A stretch of DNA of 64,000 bases from Coleophoma eucalyptorum (lineage: Eukaryota; Ascomycota; Leotiomycetes; Helotiales; Dermateaceae), in NCBI GenBank assembly GCA_026120035.1, contig JALRME010000005.1, positions 1,488,001-1,552,000 on the forward strand, given 5' to 3'. Under the pieces are notes generated by a model. The model was not told the DNA's origin, did no database searches, and was given only the letters and a program-made list of their open reading frames with translations. The position numbers and the translations under genes were made by a program. Below are positions 22,560 through 34,796 of this stretch, in pieces. Positions within the stretch are counted from its first letter, which is position 1. Each line of letters begins with the position of its first letter.

Positions 22560-23536
22560 TAGAGCTCAATCTATCTTGTGTGAAGCTCCTCAAAGCGGCT
22601 ATGAATATGATACATTGGGAATCCTTAAGATCTTATGTGTTCAAACCTTGTCTGAATATTTTTGAAAAGTCTTCTACTTCCTGTGCAGGATTGACATACC
22701 AGACATTTATTTCCTTTGATAGACATTGCGAGAGTAGAAATTATATTGAGGAGCACAAACTGTAGCGATGCCCCATTATTCAGTTATCACAGTGAGGACA
22801 GCTGTAACAATCTTTGAAGCTAGGGTCTATGTTCTTTGATTGGGCTTCGTTGATGCATTGACTACAGGATGCAAATCCGGGGCTACGCGTGTGAGTATGT
22901 GAAGATTTTACTTTACTGTGGATGTAGACTCTATACCTAGTGAGAATTTATTCATCTTCACAGGAATAAAGGTCCCACTGGTGTATTTCAAGAACATGGA
23001 AAGGGCAGCAAAGTGGTTTGTGTCAATTGCCATAACATTTTATGTTGTGCTCAGCTTAGTAAGGTGCTACCGATTGCATACGATTCTAGAAGCAGTCATC
23101 TTTCAGCAGAGCATGCATGTAGTATGGGGAAAATGAATGAAATATAATAACAAGTAATTGATTTTACCAATATAGCATTATAGACTCAGTCCCTATCTCG
23201 GTTTTCCACTCACGGTATCTACGTTCATACATGCATGTACACATCTCTCATCCATCCCCCCAATCGTACATCAAGCTGCTCAAGTAATACCCCAACCTCT
23301 CAACTTTTCAACAACTAAGCTCCTACTTTTACACCTAGGTACCAGTCTGGGGTATTTTTGAAACGAAAATTTTCAACAATCCTCGACCAAAACAGGAAGG
23401 AAAAATAAAGAGAGGTAAGCTTACACAAAGACAAAGGAAATAAAAGTTAAGAAGGATTAAGGTCAAGAGGGAAAAAAGAATCCAAAACCCCCCAATAAAA
23501 CAAAAATTAAAAGAAAGAAGGGTAGGATGCACCAGT

Positions 23537-25360
23537 TCATGAATCCCAAATCGGCCCAAAGGCAGGAATGCCTCTGGATTCCATCCCGTAAACAACCTTC
23601 CTTGTCAATTTTGGATTGCTGATAACAAAGACTGCTTCAGCATCTGACTCTTTATACATCCGCCACGCAAGATCGACCAGATCTGGTCGTCCACGCTCCT
23701 TCGTATCCCAAACTAGGGCTTGCTCATCGACCTTGTTCACAGCGTCGCAGATGTCCTGGCCATAGGTCTTCAATGGGGCCGGCGTGCTCCAAATGACCCG
23801 ACATGAAGTCCTCGGGATATCCTGCATGACACCAAGACAAGGTCCGATCCCAGAGCCGGTCGTGACGATCACAACGCGTCGAAAGATCTGCGCCATGCAT
23901 AGCACGCCGGTTACGGGAACGCCTTTAACCCAGTAATAAGGCTGTGGGTCGGCGATTGTTTTACGAGTCCAGTCGCCTGCGGAGCTGATGAGCACACTGC
24001 CGCCGCTGGCACCGCCGTCGCGCGAGGGAATGCAAGCAAAGGAGTGCCATTCTTTGAGAGGGGCATCGCTGATGCGGAGACCGACGAATAGAGGAACGCG
24101 TTCGGTGAAGTGAAGGCGGATTGCATGCTCGGAAAGCTTCTCTGCTCGTACAGGCATTTTGTGCAATCGAAGCCATGGTGCAATGGTGTGCAGGGATGCA
24201 ATGAGCAGGAACCAGAATGCTGGAAGCTTGATGAGGAGTAATCCTAGGTTTGGCGTAGCTGCTGATTGCTGTGTTCGCGCAAAGAGCACGATCTCGATCC
24301 AAAAGATTCCGAGGGCTAACCATCCACCAAGTCGATGTACGTTCTCGAAGGTGTTATGTGACGAGAAGCGGAAGCGTGGGTAAGCTGTGATACAAAGCGC
24401 CATAAGCAAGATGAAGAGCACGTAACTGAATACAATGATGGCCACTGGATCGGGTGCAACATGACCAGTTGCGAACTCGTTGGTCAGGAAGCCCGTCAGC
24501 AGGGAGAACCAGACGACAGAACTGACCGCAGCGCCAGAATGCACGCCACCATATTCGTAGATCTTCGCAAGGATCCTGCGAATCCTCAATGGCGCCGAGA
24601 GAGGGATGAACCACGTGAGTTTGAAGAGGAAGTTGACAATATAATCTTGTCTTATCAACAGTGCCACGAGGATATTGGCAGCTGCAGCTGTCGCGAATCC
24701 TGAGAGGGGAGGCGACGTTCTCCACTGATGGTTTTTCGATAGCAGGCCCGCCAGACCAGCCATATTTGCAATGAAGACCAGCGAGAATAGACGACGATAG
24801 ACATTGAGAAACGTGTGTCTAGCGTGACGGAGCATACGATTTTTTCTCTTCTCTGGAAGCGGTGTGTCAGAGTTTTTCTCTAGATCCACCGTCGTATCTG
24901 CTTGAGGTATCGGGATGGAAAGATTTGAGTGCGAAAAGTGCATTGGGTGTTTGTCCAGCGCTGGTGATAAAGGCAAGAAGACTCCGGAATCTGTAGCAGG
25001 GAGTTTACTGATAACGATGCTCTCCTTGCTTTGCTTGCTTGAGAGCGAGCTGCTACGAGAGCGCGAGGTCATGCTGGCTACAGATTCATCTCTAGTTGGG
25101 ATCTCAGAACTCTCCTTGGGCTCAGTGTCTCTCGACGATGAGACAGAACTATGAGCTGAGTGAGTCGACATGTTCAGGGATCCCGCCTTGGATTGTGAGT
25201 TTGAATTCTCCGATTCCTGCGAGACTCGATATCCGATAGTCATCATACAATCATCCAGAAGAGAAGTGGATGCTGGTAGAGAATGGAAGGAAGGTGGTGA
25301 TGGGAAAGTAATGGTGTTCACCCTCGGCAGACGAGTTGGTGTGTCGTCGGAGAGAGCCAT
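23537..25360 (-). CDS. tmpA: TmpA-like integral membrane flavoprotein oxidoreductase
   Basis: Single exon of 607 residues. The first 170 or so residues are Ser-rich and disordered. A basic RKNRMLRHARHTF segment precedes about six membrane helices (for example LFSLVFIANMAGLAGLL, then VAIIVFSYVLFILLMALCI), with conserved histidines in NTFENVHRLGGWLALG. The cytosolic part carries a ferredoxin-reductase-like domain: HSFACIPS, SSAGDWT, VIVTTGSGIGPCL (nucleotide-binding loop) and the C-terminal VVYGMESRGIPAFGPIWDS. This matches Aspergillus nidulans TmpA, a membrane oxidoreductase needed for a diffusible signal that starts conidiation (established for A. nidulans). The nearest upstream neighbour, divergent but 3 kb away, encodes an adenylate-forming ligase. 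Assignment to the family is firm; the physiological role here is inference. Confidence 0.85.
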   Translation of the reverse strand: MALSDDTPTRLPRVNTITFPSPPSFHSLPASTSLLDDCMMTIGYRVSQESENSNSQSKAGSLNMSTHSAHSSVSSSRDTEPKESSEIPTRDESVASMTSRSRSSSLSSKQSKESIVISKLPATDSGVFLPLSPALDKHPMHFSHSNLSIPIPQADTTVDLEKNSDTPLPEKRKNRMLRHARHTFLNVYRRLFSLVFIANMAGLAGLLSKNHQWRTSPPLSGFATAAAANILVALLIRQDYIVNFLFKLTWFIPLSAPLRIRRILAKIYEYGGVHSGAAVSSVVWFSLLTGFLTNEFATGHVAPDPVAIIVFSYVLFILLMALCITAYPRFRFSSHNTFENVHRLGGWLALGIFWIEIVLFARTQQSAATPNLGLLLIKLPAFWFLLIASLHTIAPWLRLHKMPVRAEKLSEHAIRLHFTERVPLFVGLRISDAPLKEWHSFACIPSRDGGASGGSVLISSAGDWTRKTIADPQPYYWVKGVPVTGVLCMAQIFRRVVIVTTGSGIGPCLGVMQDIPRTSCRVIWSTPAPLKTYGQDICDAVNKVDEQALVWDTKERGRPDLVDLAWRMYKESDAEAVFVISNPKLTRKVVYGMESRGIPAFGPIWDS

Positions 25361-28300
25361 CCTTCAAGGAAGTGAACCCCAGAGAATGATTCGATAGCTG
25401 CAGATAGCCGTCGGGGAGAAAGACGAAATGGAGAATAAGTGGAAGGCAAATAGATTGATCGCTGCCTCTTCCGGATCCCAGGAGGAAGGAAAGGTGCAAT
25501 GAGACGAGAAACTGCAGGGGACGGTAACAAAAGAGGGACCAGGAGGAAGTCTTGAAGTCAGATGTGGTTGGATCGAGGGCGGGCGGACGGGTCAAACGAT
25601 CGACTCAATCATCCGACAATCTGGATTTGGACAACGGGGGGTGGATGAAGAAGGGAATATCCCCAATCAATTCCGGAGGATTTTCTTTCCTGCTTTCGCA
25701 ACGTCGACCGTGATGCGTAACGCTGTTGCAGCTCAGGCGGCTTTCGGTGCAGGACAGAGAAACAGCAGCAGGGATAACGTCACGTCACAAGAAAGTGCGC
25801 ACGACGACTATGTACCTACATATGAAAATGAAAGGTTCAACGTGTGAAGGGGAAGTGCAGCGGAAAATTGACGAGACGAGGCGAGACGAGACATGTGCAA
25901 CCTCCTCATACCCGAGTCTCTTCCCATCCACTGGAAATTGGAATATCTGGGAAATGGGAAATTGGAATTCGAAAACAGAAGGGAAACTGGAATACTCCGC
26001 GACCTCGGTATGTTGACCAAAAGCATGTACAGCAATGCAAATTTGGGTCCGAGTTATTCCAAAAAATTTGTGAGTCTGTCTGAAATCATGTCCGTCCCAG
26101 ACAGGCAATCCTGACCCGTTAATCAACATGCCTGGGGCGGGTATCTTGCGCCTTGCAGTAGGCTGGTGGATGGTGCATATTTCTGTTTCTCAGAGAGTGC
26201 TTAGTGCTCTGATCCTTGCATATGTCTCCACGACGCCGCTGATGGTGAATGCAGTATTTGGATTGGAGGCGAAAACAAAGTTCCATCAAAGGCGCTTTAG
26301 CGTACGGTATCCTGAGCTTACGGTACTGTAGCTTTTTCTGTAGCCTTTGCAGAGCTCGCTGCAATTCCGGGGGGCCTGCCGTCGTAGCACTTAGACACGC
26401 CATTCAGCGAGTGCAAAGGTCAAGCGTTGCGATCAAGTACCAGCACTGCGTGGCTTAGATCTTCCCGCGATCAGGTCGCTCCCGCCCAGAAGTGACAGTC
26501 GACTAATCACAATCGCTGCGAGTTCTATTCGAAACAAGGTACCAACTACCAGGACTTCAGTCCTGTCACAGATCAACACTGAAGCGAAGTCGATCACTTG
26601 AAGTATTCAAATCACGAATCCTTGGTGATTGGTCCAGGAACTCACGGCATAGATGACGGTGCGCAAGCGTGGACGTTGACCGCAAGCAGTGGCTGCCACA
26701 CGGTGAGGCACCACTTCGGCCGCCGGGGGGGGGGGGTAGGAGGAGGAAGGTAAAAACAGTGAGTCGAGACGAAGGTCGGCGATATCTTTCCATGATGGAT
26801 GGATGGGGGGATCAGATGGGATGGGATGGGATGGAGGGGTATGGCCCGAGAGCACGAAGGGACGAGCGAATGGCAAAGAAGAAGAAGAAAAACAGCAAGA
26901 GAAAGCGAGAGAACTGGTGGAGTAGGCTTTCCGTAACGAAAGCAGAAGAAACCCTGCTGCACATCTGCACATCGATTGCAAATCTCCGTCCACATTGGCC
27001 AGCACTGAGCGATCAGAGAGGCAGCTCGCTACCAACGGGAAGGTTTAGGGAACGCGGATCCGGACCGTAGCGGCCAGGACAGGGTTCAGTTGGATGAAGG
27101 GGCTTTACAGGCAACTACTTGCCCACTATAGGCTTGTCATCCACTCCTCCACACGCCCACACGCCCACACGCCCACACGCCTACACGCCCATGCTCCCCC
27201 CTCCTTCTCCCCCCCCCCAAAACGGACGCTACGTCCTGAATGCAGGCCTGCGAGTGTCCTGTGCCGGGACGGTAAAAAGCTACTTCGTACTTCTCTCGGT
27301 GCAATACGGTCCTGTGCCCCCAAGGAAAAAGGACGCTTTCATTCTGAGCTGCTAACCCGGCGTCCGTGGAATGTGCGTGCTCACCTGTTCCGAGAAAGCA
27401 AAAATACAACAATGGCAAAAGAAATGACCCGCTTTGGCTTCGCTGACCTTTTTCTCGCCGTCATGCCTTTTCGCCCGATTCGCCCATAGACGGGGTAGGC
27501 TAATGGATTGTACTTAGTCCTCGCGTGAGTCGCAGCCTGAGTGCTACAGATTCAGACCTGTGTGCACTGGTGTGATGGTGACCAGGGTCACGCTGCCAGG
27601 TACGCTGACTGCAAGCACTACCAGCACGTTCAACCTGCTTGGCACTGTAGTCACCTCTTTACGGTAGATGCTGCAAGGACACCGATCGATGGTGCTGAGG
27701 CTTTTTGCCATACACAAATCCAGTTCCGCAAAAAGAAATCATGCTGAGACATTTAATTTATTGGCTGTCGTATTAGAGTAATGACACAGAATTCTTACTG
27801 TGACTTTTGTCATTACACAAGCCGACCGAGTGGGACTTGGAAACTGGGACTGGAACATCCCGAGCTGAGTACACACCTGGAAACAGCATTTGGCATCGGA
27901 TGATCTTCGAGAAGGACCATAATGCAAGCGTGTCCTTGTCACATAACAATTTAACAATGACGGTGCCCTGCTAGTCACTCCACTAGCAAGACACTCCTTG
28001 CGTACATAAGGAACGTGAAGAAGAAAAGGAACCTTGTATAGCTTGACTTCCAGCTCGAGTATGCTACTGCGGTCGAATCCTTTTTATAAACCCTGAGACT
28101 TCGGGAAGTTGCACTTGTTTGCGAATGAGCGCATGCAATAAATATATTACCAGAGCCATAGCGGTACAGCACTACCAGGTGTAGATCATTGAGCTCTTAT
28201 TAAACTGAACATCTCCTTCACTTCAAAATCTCCTTCACGTGCCCGAGGGAGAGAGAAAAGTCAAAAGCAGCTATCCAATTCCAAGGACCAAACCTTCTTC

Positions 28301-28390
28301 CCGTTTCAAAACAAAATCTCCACATCAGCTTAGGGAATTCTCAACGCACTGCACTGCGACACAAGATCAATCGCCTCAACTGCAGCAAAT
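25361..28390. other. Divergent intergenic stretch of 3 kb rich in simple repeats
   Basis: It separates tmpA from the ligase gene. It holds a run of 12 G at 26725-26736, GATGG/GGGAT repeats around 26796-26836 and five ACACGCCC units at 27151-27190. A GAAATTGGAATTC-type interspersed motif recurs at 25932-25995. No open frame has a recognisable family. The last 200 bp (from about 28190) are the leader of the ligase gene. Confidence 0.45.
27151..27190. repeat. Octamer tandem repeat ACACGCCC x5
   Basis: Five consecutive 8-bp units, the fourth with one change (T for C at its end), followed closely by a C-rich run. Confidence 0.9.
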
Positions 28391-30448
28391 ATGGATATCG
28401 TATCGTGGACTTTCGCAAAGGCGAAAAAGTACGACCAAGACCAACCGGCATGTTTGATATTTCACCCTGATGCAGAGCAAGGCTGACTTCTGTAGCTTTA
28501 CATTGATGCCTCTAGCCCCGAGCGCTCACTATCTTCCAGGGCTGTGCGGACGCTCGTCAGACAGCTTGTGAGTGGGCTGCAGCGGCAAGGTCTGACTAAA
28601 GGAGATACCGTCTGCGTGCTCAATTTCAACGATGTATGCTAGCTCCAAAAACAAATGCTCCCCAGGGATCGACGCTGACTTCAATGTTAGATTTACTACA
28701 CCACTCTTTATCTGGGAATTATTGGCTCCGGGGGCTGCTTCACTGGCGCAAACCCTGGCTACACAGCATATGAACTTGCACATCATTTACGCATCACAGA
28801 TGCAAAGTATCTGCTCACTGGACCAAAGACTCTCCACATTGCAATTGAAGCTGCTGAAGAATGTGGTATTCCGCTTTCAAGGGTCTTCGTGCTAAACCTC
28901 CATGATGAAGAGATACCAGAAGGCCATCAATCCTGGAAAAAACTTCTCCAAAGTGGTGAAAAGGATTGGGTTCGAGGGTTTGATGCTGCAAACACCCCTG
29001 CCGCCTACGTCAGTACAAGCGGCACTTCTGGTTTGCCAAAAGCTGCCATAATTACGCACTCATACATGGTTTCGCAAGCTGAGGTTATTGGTCACGCAAT
29101 AGCAATTCCTGGAAAGGTGAGCCTACAGAATCATCTTCGGCCGTTTTTGGGTTCTGACATTGTATAGACAACTCAGCTGATCGCGATCCCACCATTCCAC
29201 GTCTTGACAATCCCAAACCAGCATGCTTTTCCAATTAGGCGCGGTGCTCCTTGTTATATCATGCCACGATATGAGCAGGAGGGATTTATGAACGCCGTGG
29301 AGAATTTCAGTATCTCGATGACAACTGTCGTACCGCCAATTCTTATGTCTTTATCCAAGTCGGACCACACCCAGTCTTTGCAATCACTCCGATCCATCCA
29401 CGTTGGGGGATCATGCGCCACAGACGGTATGCAGCAACAACTTTATGAGAAGCTACACCCAGACGCCAGGATCTTGCAAGTCTATGGTATGACTGAAGCT
29501 GGCTGGGCATCCACCTGGCAAGATAAGAAGAAGGATCAGAGTGGAAGTGTCGGAAAGCCATTGCCAGGAACCAAGTTCAGGTAAGCACAATAATATTTTA
29601 CGGTAGGACGGCCGCTGACGATTCCTAGACTGGTTGATCATAACGGCACAATTGTCAAAAAGGACGGTATGAGAGGCGAAATTCATATTCGATCACCCCA
29701 TCCCATGAAAGGATACCTCAACAACCCAAAGGCTACTGAAGAGGCGTTCTCTGATGATGGCTGGGTGAAAAGCGGAGATGTAGGATATGTCAGAAACGGC
29801 AAATGGTACGTCATCGACAGAACGAAGGACTTGATCAAAGTTCGTGGTTGGCAAGTGAGCCCCGCAGAAATCGAGGCGGCGCTGCTAGAACATCCCGCAG
29901 TCCTGGATGCGGCAGTAATTGGGATGCCCTCTCATGATGGAGTGGGCGAGGAGCCACAGGGCTTTGTAGTCAAGAGGCAAGGCTCTGATTTACAGAAAGA
30001 TGAGGTCAAGTCTTTCTTGAGAGAGAGACTGGCGCGATATAAGGGCGTCGAGGACGTAAAGTTCGTCGATCGTATCCCTAGGAATCCAGCAGGAAAGATC
30101 TTGCGACGAGTACTCAGAGATGCAAGAGGAGTACATCCTCGAGCCCCTGACGAAGCTGCCGCGTTGGCTTACTCTAATGCCATCAGAAGCATGGAGCGAT
30201 ACCAACAGGAGCGCAGTATTGGAGAACAGAACCTAATTGAGGACGTACGCGGCAGGCACCGTCGATCCTCCAGTTTGACTGATGCTTCCACTATTGGCAC
30301 GTCGATGCCTCCAAGTCCCGTATGGGAAGAGAAGGAGATTGCTGTCATTGACACGCCGAAATCCATGAAGAGGAAGGCGGAAGAGCTTTGTTCTCCGAAA
30401 ATTAAGAGACGAAGTAGCAGATTTGCTCTTTCCGGTGAGAGTGCGTAA
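28391..30448 (+). CDS. 4-coumarate-CoA-ligase-like acyl-CoA synthetase (AMP-binding enzyme)
   Basis: Five exons (28391-28447, 28496-28633, 28691-29116, 29168-29580, 29629-30448) encode 617 residues. It should activate a carboxylic acid as an acyl-AMP and load CoA. Motifs: STSGTSGLPKAA (P-loop-like A3), VYGMTEAG (A5), SDDGWVKSGDVGY with RTKDLIKVRGWQVSP (A7-A8 hinge), and NPAGKILRR with the catalytic lysine (A10). The first intron (28448-28495) starts with GC, not GT (GCATGT), but has a perfect GCTGAC branch and TAG end; the protein on both sides (DQDQP, then LYIDASSPERSLS) fits the family. A C-terminal extension of about 100 residues carries a KRKAEE..KIKRR basic cluster and no SKL-type peroxisomal signal. 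The substrate is unknown. Confidence 0.88.
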
Positions 30449-32877
30449 TATAGTAGAATAAGATACCTTGGGCATGTGTTGGTAATTTGGGTCGGAGTAG
30501 GTTGTAATTTCCTGTACGTGTGTTTGGGAGGTGTCCTGGACATAAAAAAGCTTCGCGTTTCATTGGAAGAGTTCTGGGACATGGAGGGTCTTAACTATTA
30601 GGATCCGCGGCGCATATAATGTCTAACTGAAGAAGGTCCGAGCATGGCGAGCCATTCGGCCATCGGAGGTAGTCCATAGGTGGTAATCAAGGTGTGAGAA
30701 CATACAACAGGAACGTTGTAGATTGTAATGGAATCAGTATCGTCCTTGCCCGCAATGAAATTGAAGCTGTAACTGAAGTGAAGGCGCGAAGAAGCTCGCT
30801 AGCAGCACTTGGTGACATGTTGCAGAACCGCTCCAGTTTCTGAGCAAGAGTTCAGACGAAGAGATGCAAGAACGCCTCAAACCCCAAGTCGGTCGACAGC
30901 ACAGTATATGTACTTTGTCGCCTCCTGAGATTCAGCCGTGGAGCTCGGCCGCATAACAGCGGTGAGAGTTGTGATGCCTCTTGATTCGTTTCAAAGGCTG
31001 TAAGGGCGAAAAGCCTGGTGCACATTCCCGCGAGCGATGTAACCTCAGCTCGTGGTTGCTGCTGTAAGGTCACCAGGCCCGGATTCTTGGATTCGTCCTT
31101 ATATCTGGTTCTTGCTGTAGGTACAACTCTGTACCTGCGTGAGCATTGACCTGCACGGCACTGCACGGCACTGCAGGTCTTGCTTGCATGTGTCAGGGAT
31201 CGGATGTGCCTTCCATGCGAGGACCCTCAATGATGCTGGCGAGCATGGCAGGGTAAGTCCTTGAGCCGTGCAGCATGGTGGATATGTCGACTGATATTAG
31301 CACATGGGAGAATTGGCTGCTCGACTTGACTATTAAAAATTAGAAGAAGAACGAAAGAGCGCAGAGGAGGGATAGAAGGAAGGTAACACACAGGGATATC
31401 TAGCAACTAGCGATGTCGAAAATTGACTTCGGCTCCAACTATTCAGCGAACGGGCTCGCCATTCTTGGAATAAGCCACAAAATGACCGTCCAAGTGCTTC
31501 CAGGGAGAAACATTACGACTTGGAAAGAATATGGATGAGCATAGGACTCCGTTTATATTTAATTATCAACCTACTGCAACCGTTCAGTGGAGGCATACTT
31601 GCTATAGATTCGTCGCCTAATTGATCAAGTGCCAATACCAATTCACTTCCTACTCTGCACCGCAACTTACCACACTTTCCATGGTAAGATAAGGTATGGT
31701 AAGCTAGTCAGCTATCCTATCACTCAAAGGCTGAGGTGCCAGTGGCTTTTGAACTGCTGCTGATGTCCCCGCGCCTGGAACAGTACTCGTATACACAACT
31801 ATACTACCAAAGCAACAGGCATCAACTGCTAATCTGATTGTTCTTCATATGAAGGGATTAGATCAGCGATCTCGTTCCGTCTACCATAAATGGATAGCGA
31901 TTCAAATGGATCGTAATTATGTTGCAGCAGCTGCCATTGCATTGTTAGGAGGCATTCGTTGTCGCGATTGCCGCACCTTTCGCTCGCGGTAACTATGTTA
32001 GATGCGGAGAGAGGCTTGGTCTAGATGCGATGAACCTGGAATGACTGCAGGTCTGCAACCGTGCGAACAGTAGCCAATGCTTAATAAATGCACCACCACT
32101 TGACAATACGAAGCTAATGAATGCTAAAGAATGCGAGGAGAGACTGATAAGACTGCAACGCGACGTCGGGCTTGCTGTCAAGTTGTTCAGAAATCTGCCT
32201 TGCGACACCAATTAACGCTAATGGGGTGAACTCTGCTAAATTTAGGTGACGCAAAATCTCGAAAGTATCTTTTCTGGAGTACCCATGTGAACTACTAGAA
32301 GTGCCATGGCCAAAATCAAGATTCCAAGCTCTCATAACCCAGAATTCTATAGTTCATGCAGGCAACTAGTTTCTCGACCCAAATAACACTTGCGGGGATG
32401 CCGCCAGCTACTACCGGTAGAGTGCAGCGCAAGAGTTATCATCCGGCAAGTATCTATAAAGACTAAAATAGCTTCAAAGTTCATGTATAGTTGGTTATCC
32501 AGAAGATGTACATAATCAAGAAATCTCCTATTAAGACAATAGCAAAATTCAAGGAAGCGATAGCGATGAATTTTGGCTAGCAATCAAACAAGACCAATAT
32601 AATAAAGGAAAAGAAGAAAAAAGGAAACAGATAAAGGCAAAGACAAGAGTAGAATAACAAAAGGAGAATACTAACAGATTAAACGTTTGTAATGGATTCA
32701 GAAATTATCCACGGCAAAGAGACAGCTAAGAAGAATATCTCTGGCAGTGTTGGCAATTTAGACGAAATCTTAAGGCTTGCCATATGATCGGATGGACGTA
32801 ACTGAAGTCTAGTGGAATTAGCTATATACTAATCAACAGCCAGTAATCCTTCGTTCTCTCTCACGAAACCTGTCTCC
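30449..32877. other. Convergent gene-poor stretch of 2.4 kb
   Basis: No supported gene. A CTGCACGGCA unit is directly repeated around 31151-31173. The sequence from 32450 on is AT-rich and belongs to the 3' side of the GMC oxidoreductase gene. All open frames are short and without family motifs. Confidence 0.5.
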
Positions 32878-34796
32878 TCATTTTGCTAGAGCGTAATCCT
32901 CCTTGATAATATCCGCCGCCTTCTCAGCCACGGCATAGACAGTAGCCTGAATGTTTCCTCGAGGAATCAACGGGATGACGCTTGCGTCTACAATCCTAAG
33001 CTTAGACACGCCATACAGCTGAAGCCTCTCGTTCACCACCCCTCCAAGCTTCGCAGGCATCATAGCACACGTCCCGACAACATGATAATGCGAAATAAAC
33101 GTCTCTTGAGTGACCTGCCTTGCCTCGTCGAGGGTTTCGACTTTCTTGTGGAAATGGATTCGGCGTCCGTCTTTCTTTAGCAGCGATGCCATGGGCTCGG
33201 TTGCAGCAAGGGTCTCCAAGTACTGTGTATGTCTTGCATGCAATTCCAGATCAAGCGGGTGCGAGAAGTATCTTGGGTTGACAACGGGGTGCTCGGTGGG
33301 ATCTGCCGAGCTAATGTGGCAATGCCCCCGGGAGTACGGGTGGTTGAGTACCGACACAATACTCATGTAGTTGCCATCTTTTCCCATCCCATAGATTTTA
33401 TCCAGGAGTGGCCCGTCCCTCGGCACAATCTGGAAGGGTGCCAGGGTATATTGCCCTGATGCGTCGTTCGGATCCTGAAGTATGTCTCGCAGAAGACTAA
33501 ATTGTTGTTCTTGAGACGGAACGCTCCTATAATCCGACGAATCCAGATATTTCGCCAATAACTCAGTGCGATCCGCGTCTGAGAGGTCTGTCAGAGGCAT
33601 GAAAGACGACACGATCGGGACTCCAGAAAAGGGTCCAGCCCCAGCTTCCGTATAAGCGGCCATGGCCGCGGCGGCGATATTTGGATCACGCAAGCAATCG
33701 CCAGAGAGTTGTCCATCAGCGATCTCCCAACTAAAGGGCACATATCCGTGATCCTGGAGATTCTCGCCGACGTTGGGGTTATCAATTACGGGTTCAATAC
33801 CATGCTGGCTTAGCAGCGCCTTGTTCCCGATTCCCGAGAGCTCAAGGAGCTGTGGTGCTTTGATGGTGCCAGCGGCTATAACTACCTCCTTTGTGGCCAA
33901 GACTTCTCTTGTAATGCCGTCTTGGGTTTTCACTTGCACACCTGTGGCTGATAAAGCTCCATTATCATTCTTAATGAGAAGTTTCTCAACTAGTACGTCG
34001 GTCACGACAAAGAGATTAGGCCGGGCGGCGATATCAGTATTGTAATATGCTGAGCCGGCATGGCTTCGCTTCTTCGAAATAGGATCAACTACACCAGGGT
34101 TGGTGAAGGCACCGTTGGCCACGCCAGATATTGGATCCCCCGTCAACTCGTGACCTAGATTGGAGAAGACTTTTGGCCAGGCGCTGTTGAATGGCGTATA
34201 AGCATCCATTTCTCCGAAAGAGAGTTGAATTGGCCCATCCGTTCCATGATCATTCCCTTTCACGTAGCCCAATGCTAGCTCTTCCTGGGTTTCTGCCGAA
34301 GGCATCGTCAAGGTGTGGAATTTCTTGAGATATGGCGAGAGGGAATCCCAGCCCCAGCCTGGATTTCCAAGCTTTTCCCAGGCATTGATGCCAGATTTGG
34401 AGGGATAGATGACCATGCCAAGGTTGATTGCTGTGGAGCCACCAAGAATGCGCCCTTTGGGTTGAGCTATTTGGCGGCCATTTAAATGCTCCTAGGTCGT
34501 GATCATGAGAGTTATATTACGAAATCTGGGTAGAAGGGATTTACCTGGGGGGTGCTCATAAAACGCCAGTCAAAGTCGGGATTGTTGTAGGTCTGAGCCG
34601 CAAGGCCTGGGGTAGTAATGCGAGGATCATTGAGTCGGTCAGGACCAGCTTCCAGTACCAACACTTTTACATTTGGATCTTCACTGAGACGAGAAGCGAC
34701 AACCAGACCGGAGGTTCCGCCGCCGACAATGATAAAGTCAAAGCTTTCGGCAGCCAAGAACCCCATGGGATCAGAAACCGGGGTTGTTTCTGCCAT
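32878..34796 (-). CDS. GMC-family FAD oxidoreductase (choline dehydrogenase/glucose oxidase type)
   Basis: Two exons, 34796-34545 and 34491-32878, joined in phase 0 over a 53-nt intron, encode 621 residues. An FAD-dependent alcohol or sugar oxidase or dehydrogenase. The N-terminus holds the dinucleotide-binding motif FIIVGGGTSGLVVASRLSE with VLVLEAG. Next come GGSTAINLGMVIY (GMC signature 1), GTIKAPQLLELSGIG (signature 2), and the C-terminal active-site pair HYHVVGTCAM and IPRGNIQATVYAVAEKAAD (His and Asn). No signal peptide is visible, so it is probably intracellular. I chose MAETTPVS at 34796; an in-frame ATG at 34859 would add 21 residues that look like leader. The substrate cannot be told from sequence. 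Confidence 0.88.

Larger units (their letters stand above)
20647..23536. other. Gene-poor stretch of 2.9 kb with possible unresolved small minus-strand gene(s)
   Basis: No gene can be called firmly. Two areas on the minus strand look partly coding: 21719-21829, listed separately, and 21178-21350, where a 47-nt GTATGA..GCAG intron would join short open exons in more than one frame. The rest (21900-23530) has scattered stops in all frames. It includes a tetranucleotide repeat at 22534-22559 and AT-rich sequence next to the 3' end of tmpA. Confidence 0.4.
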
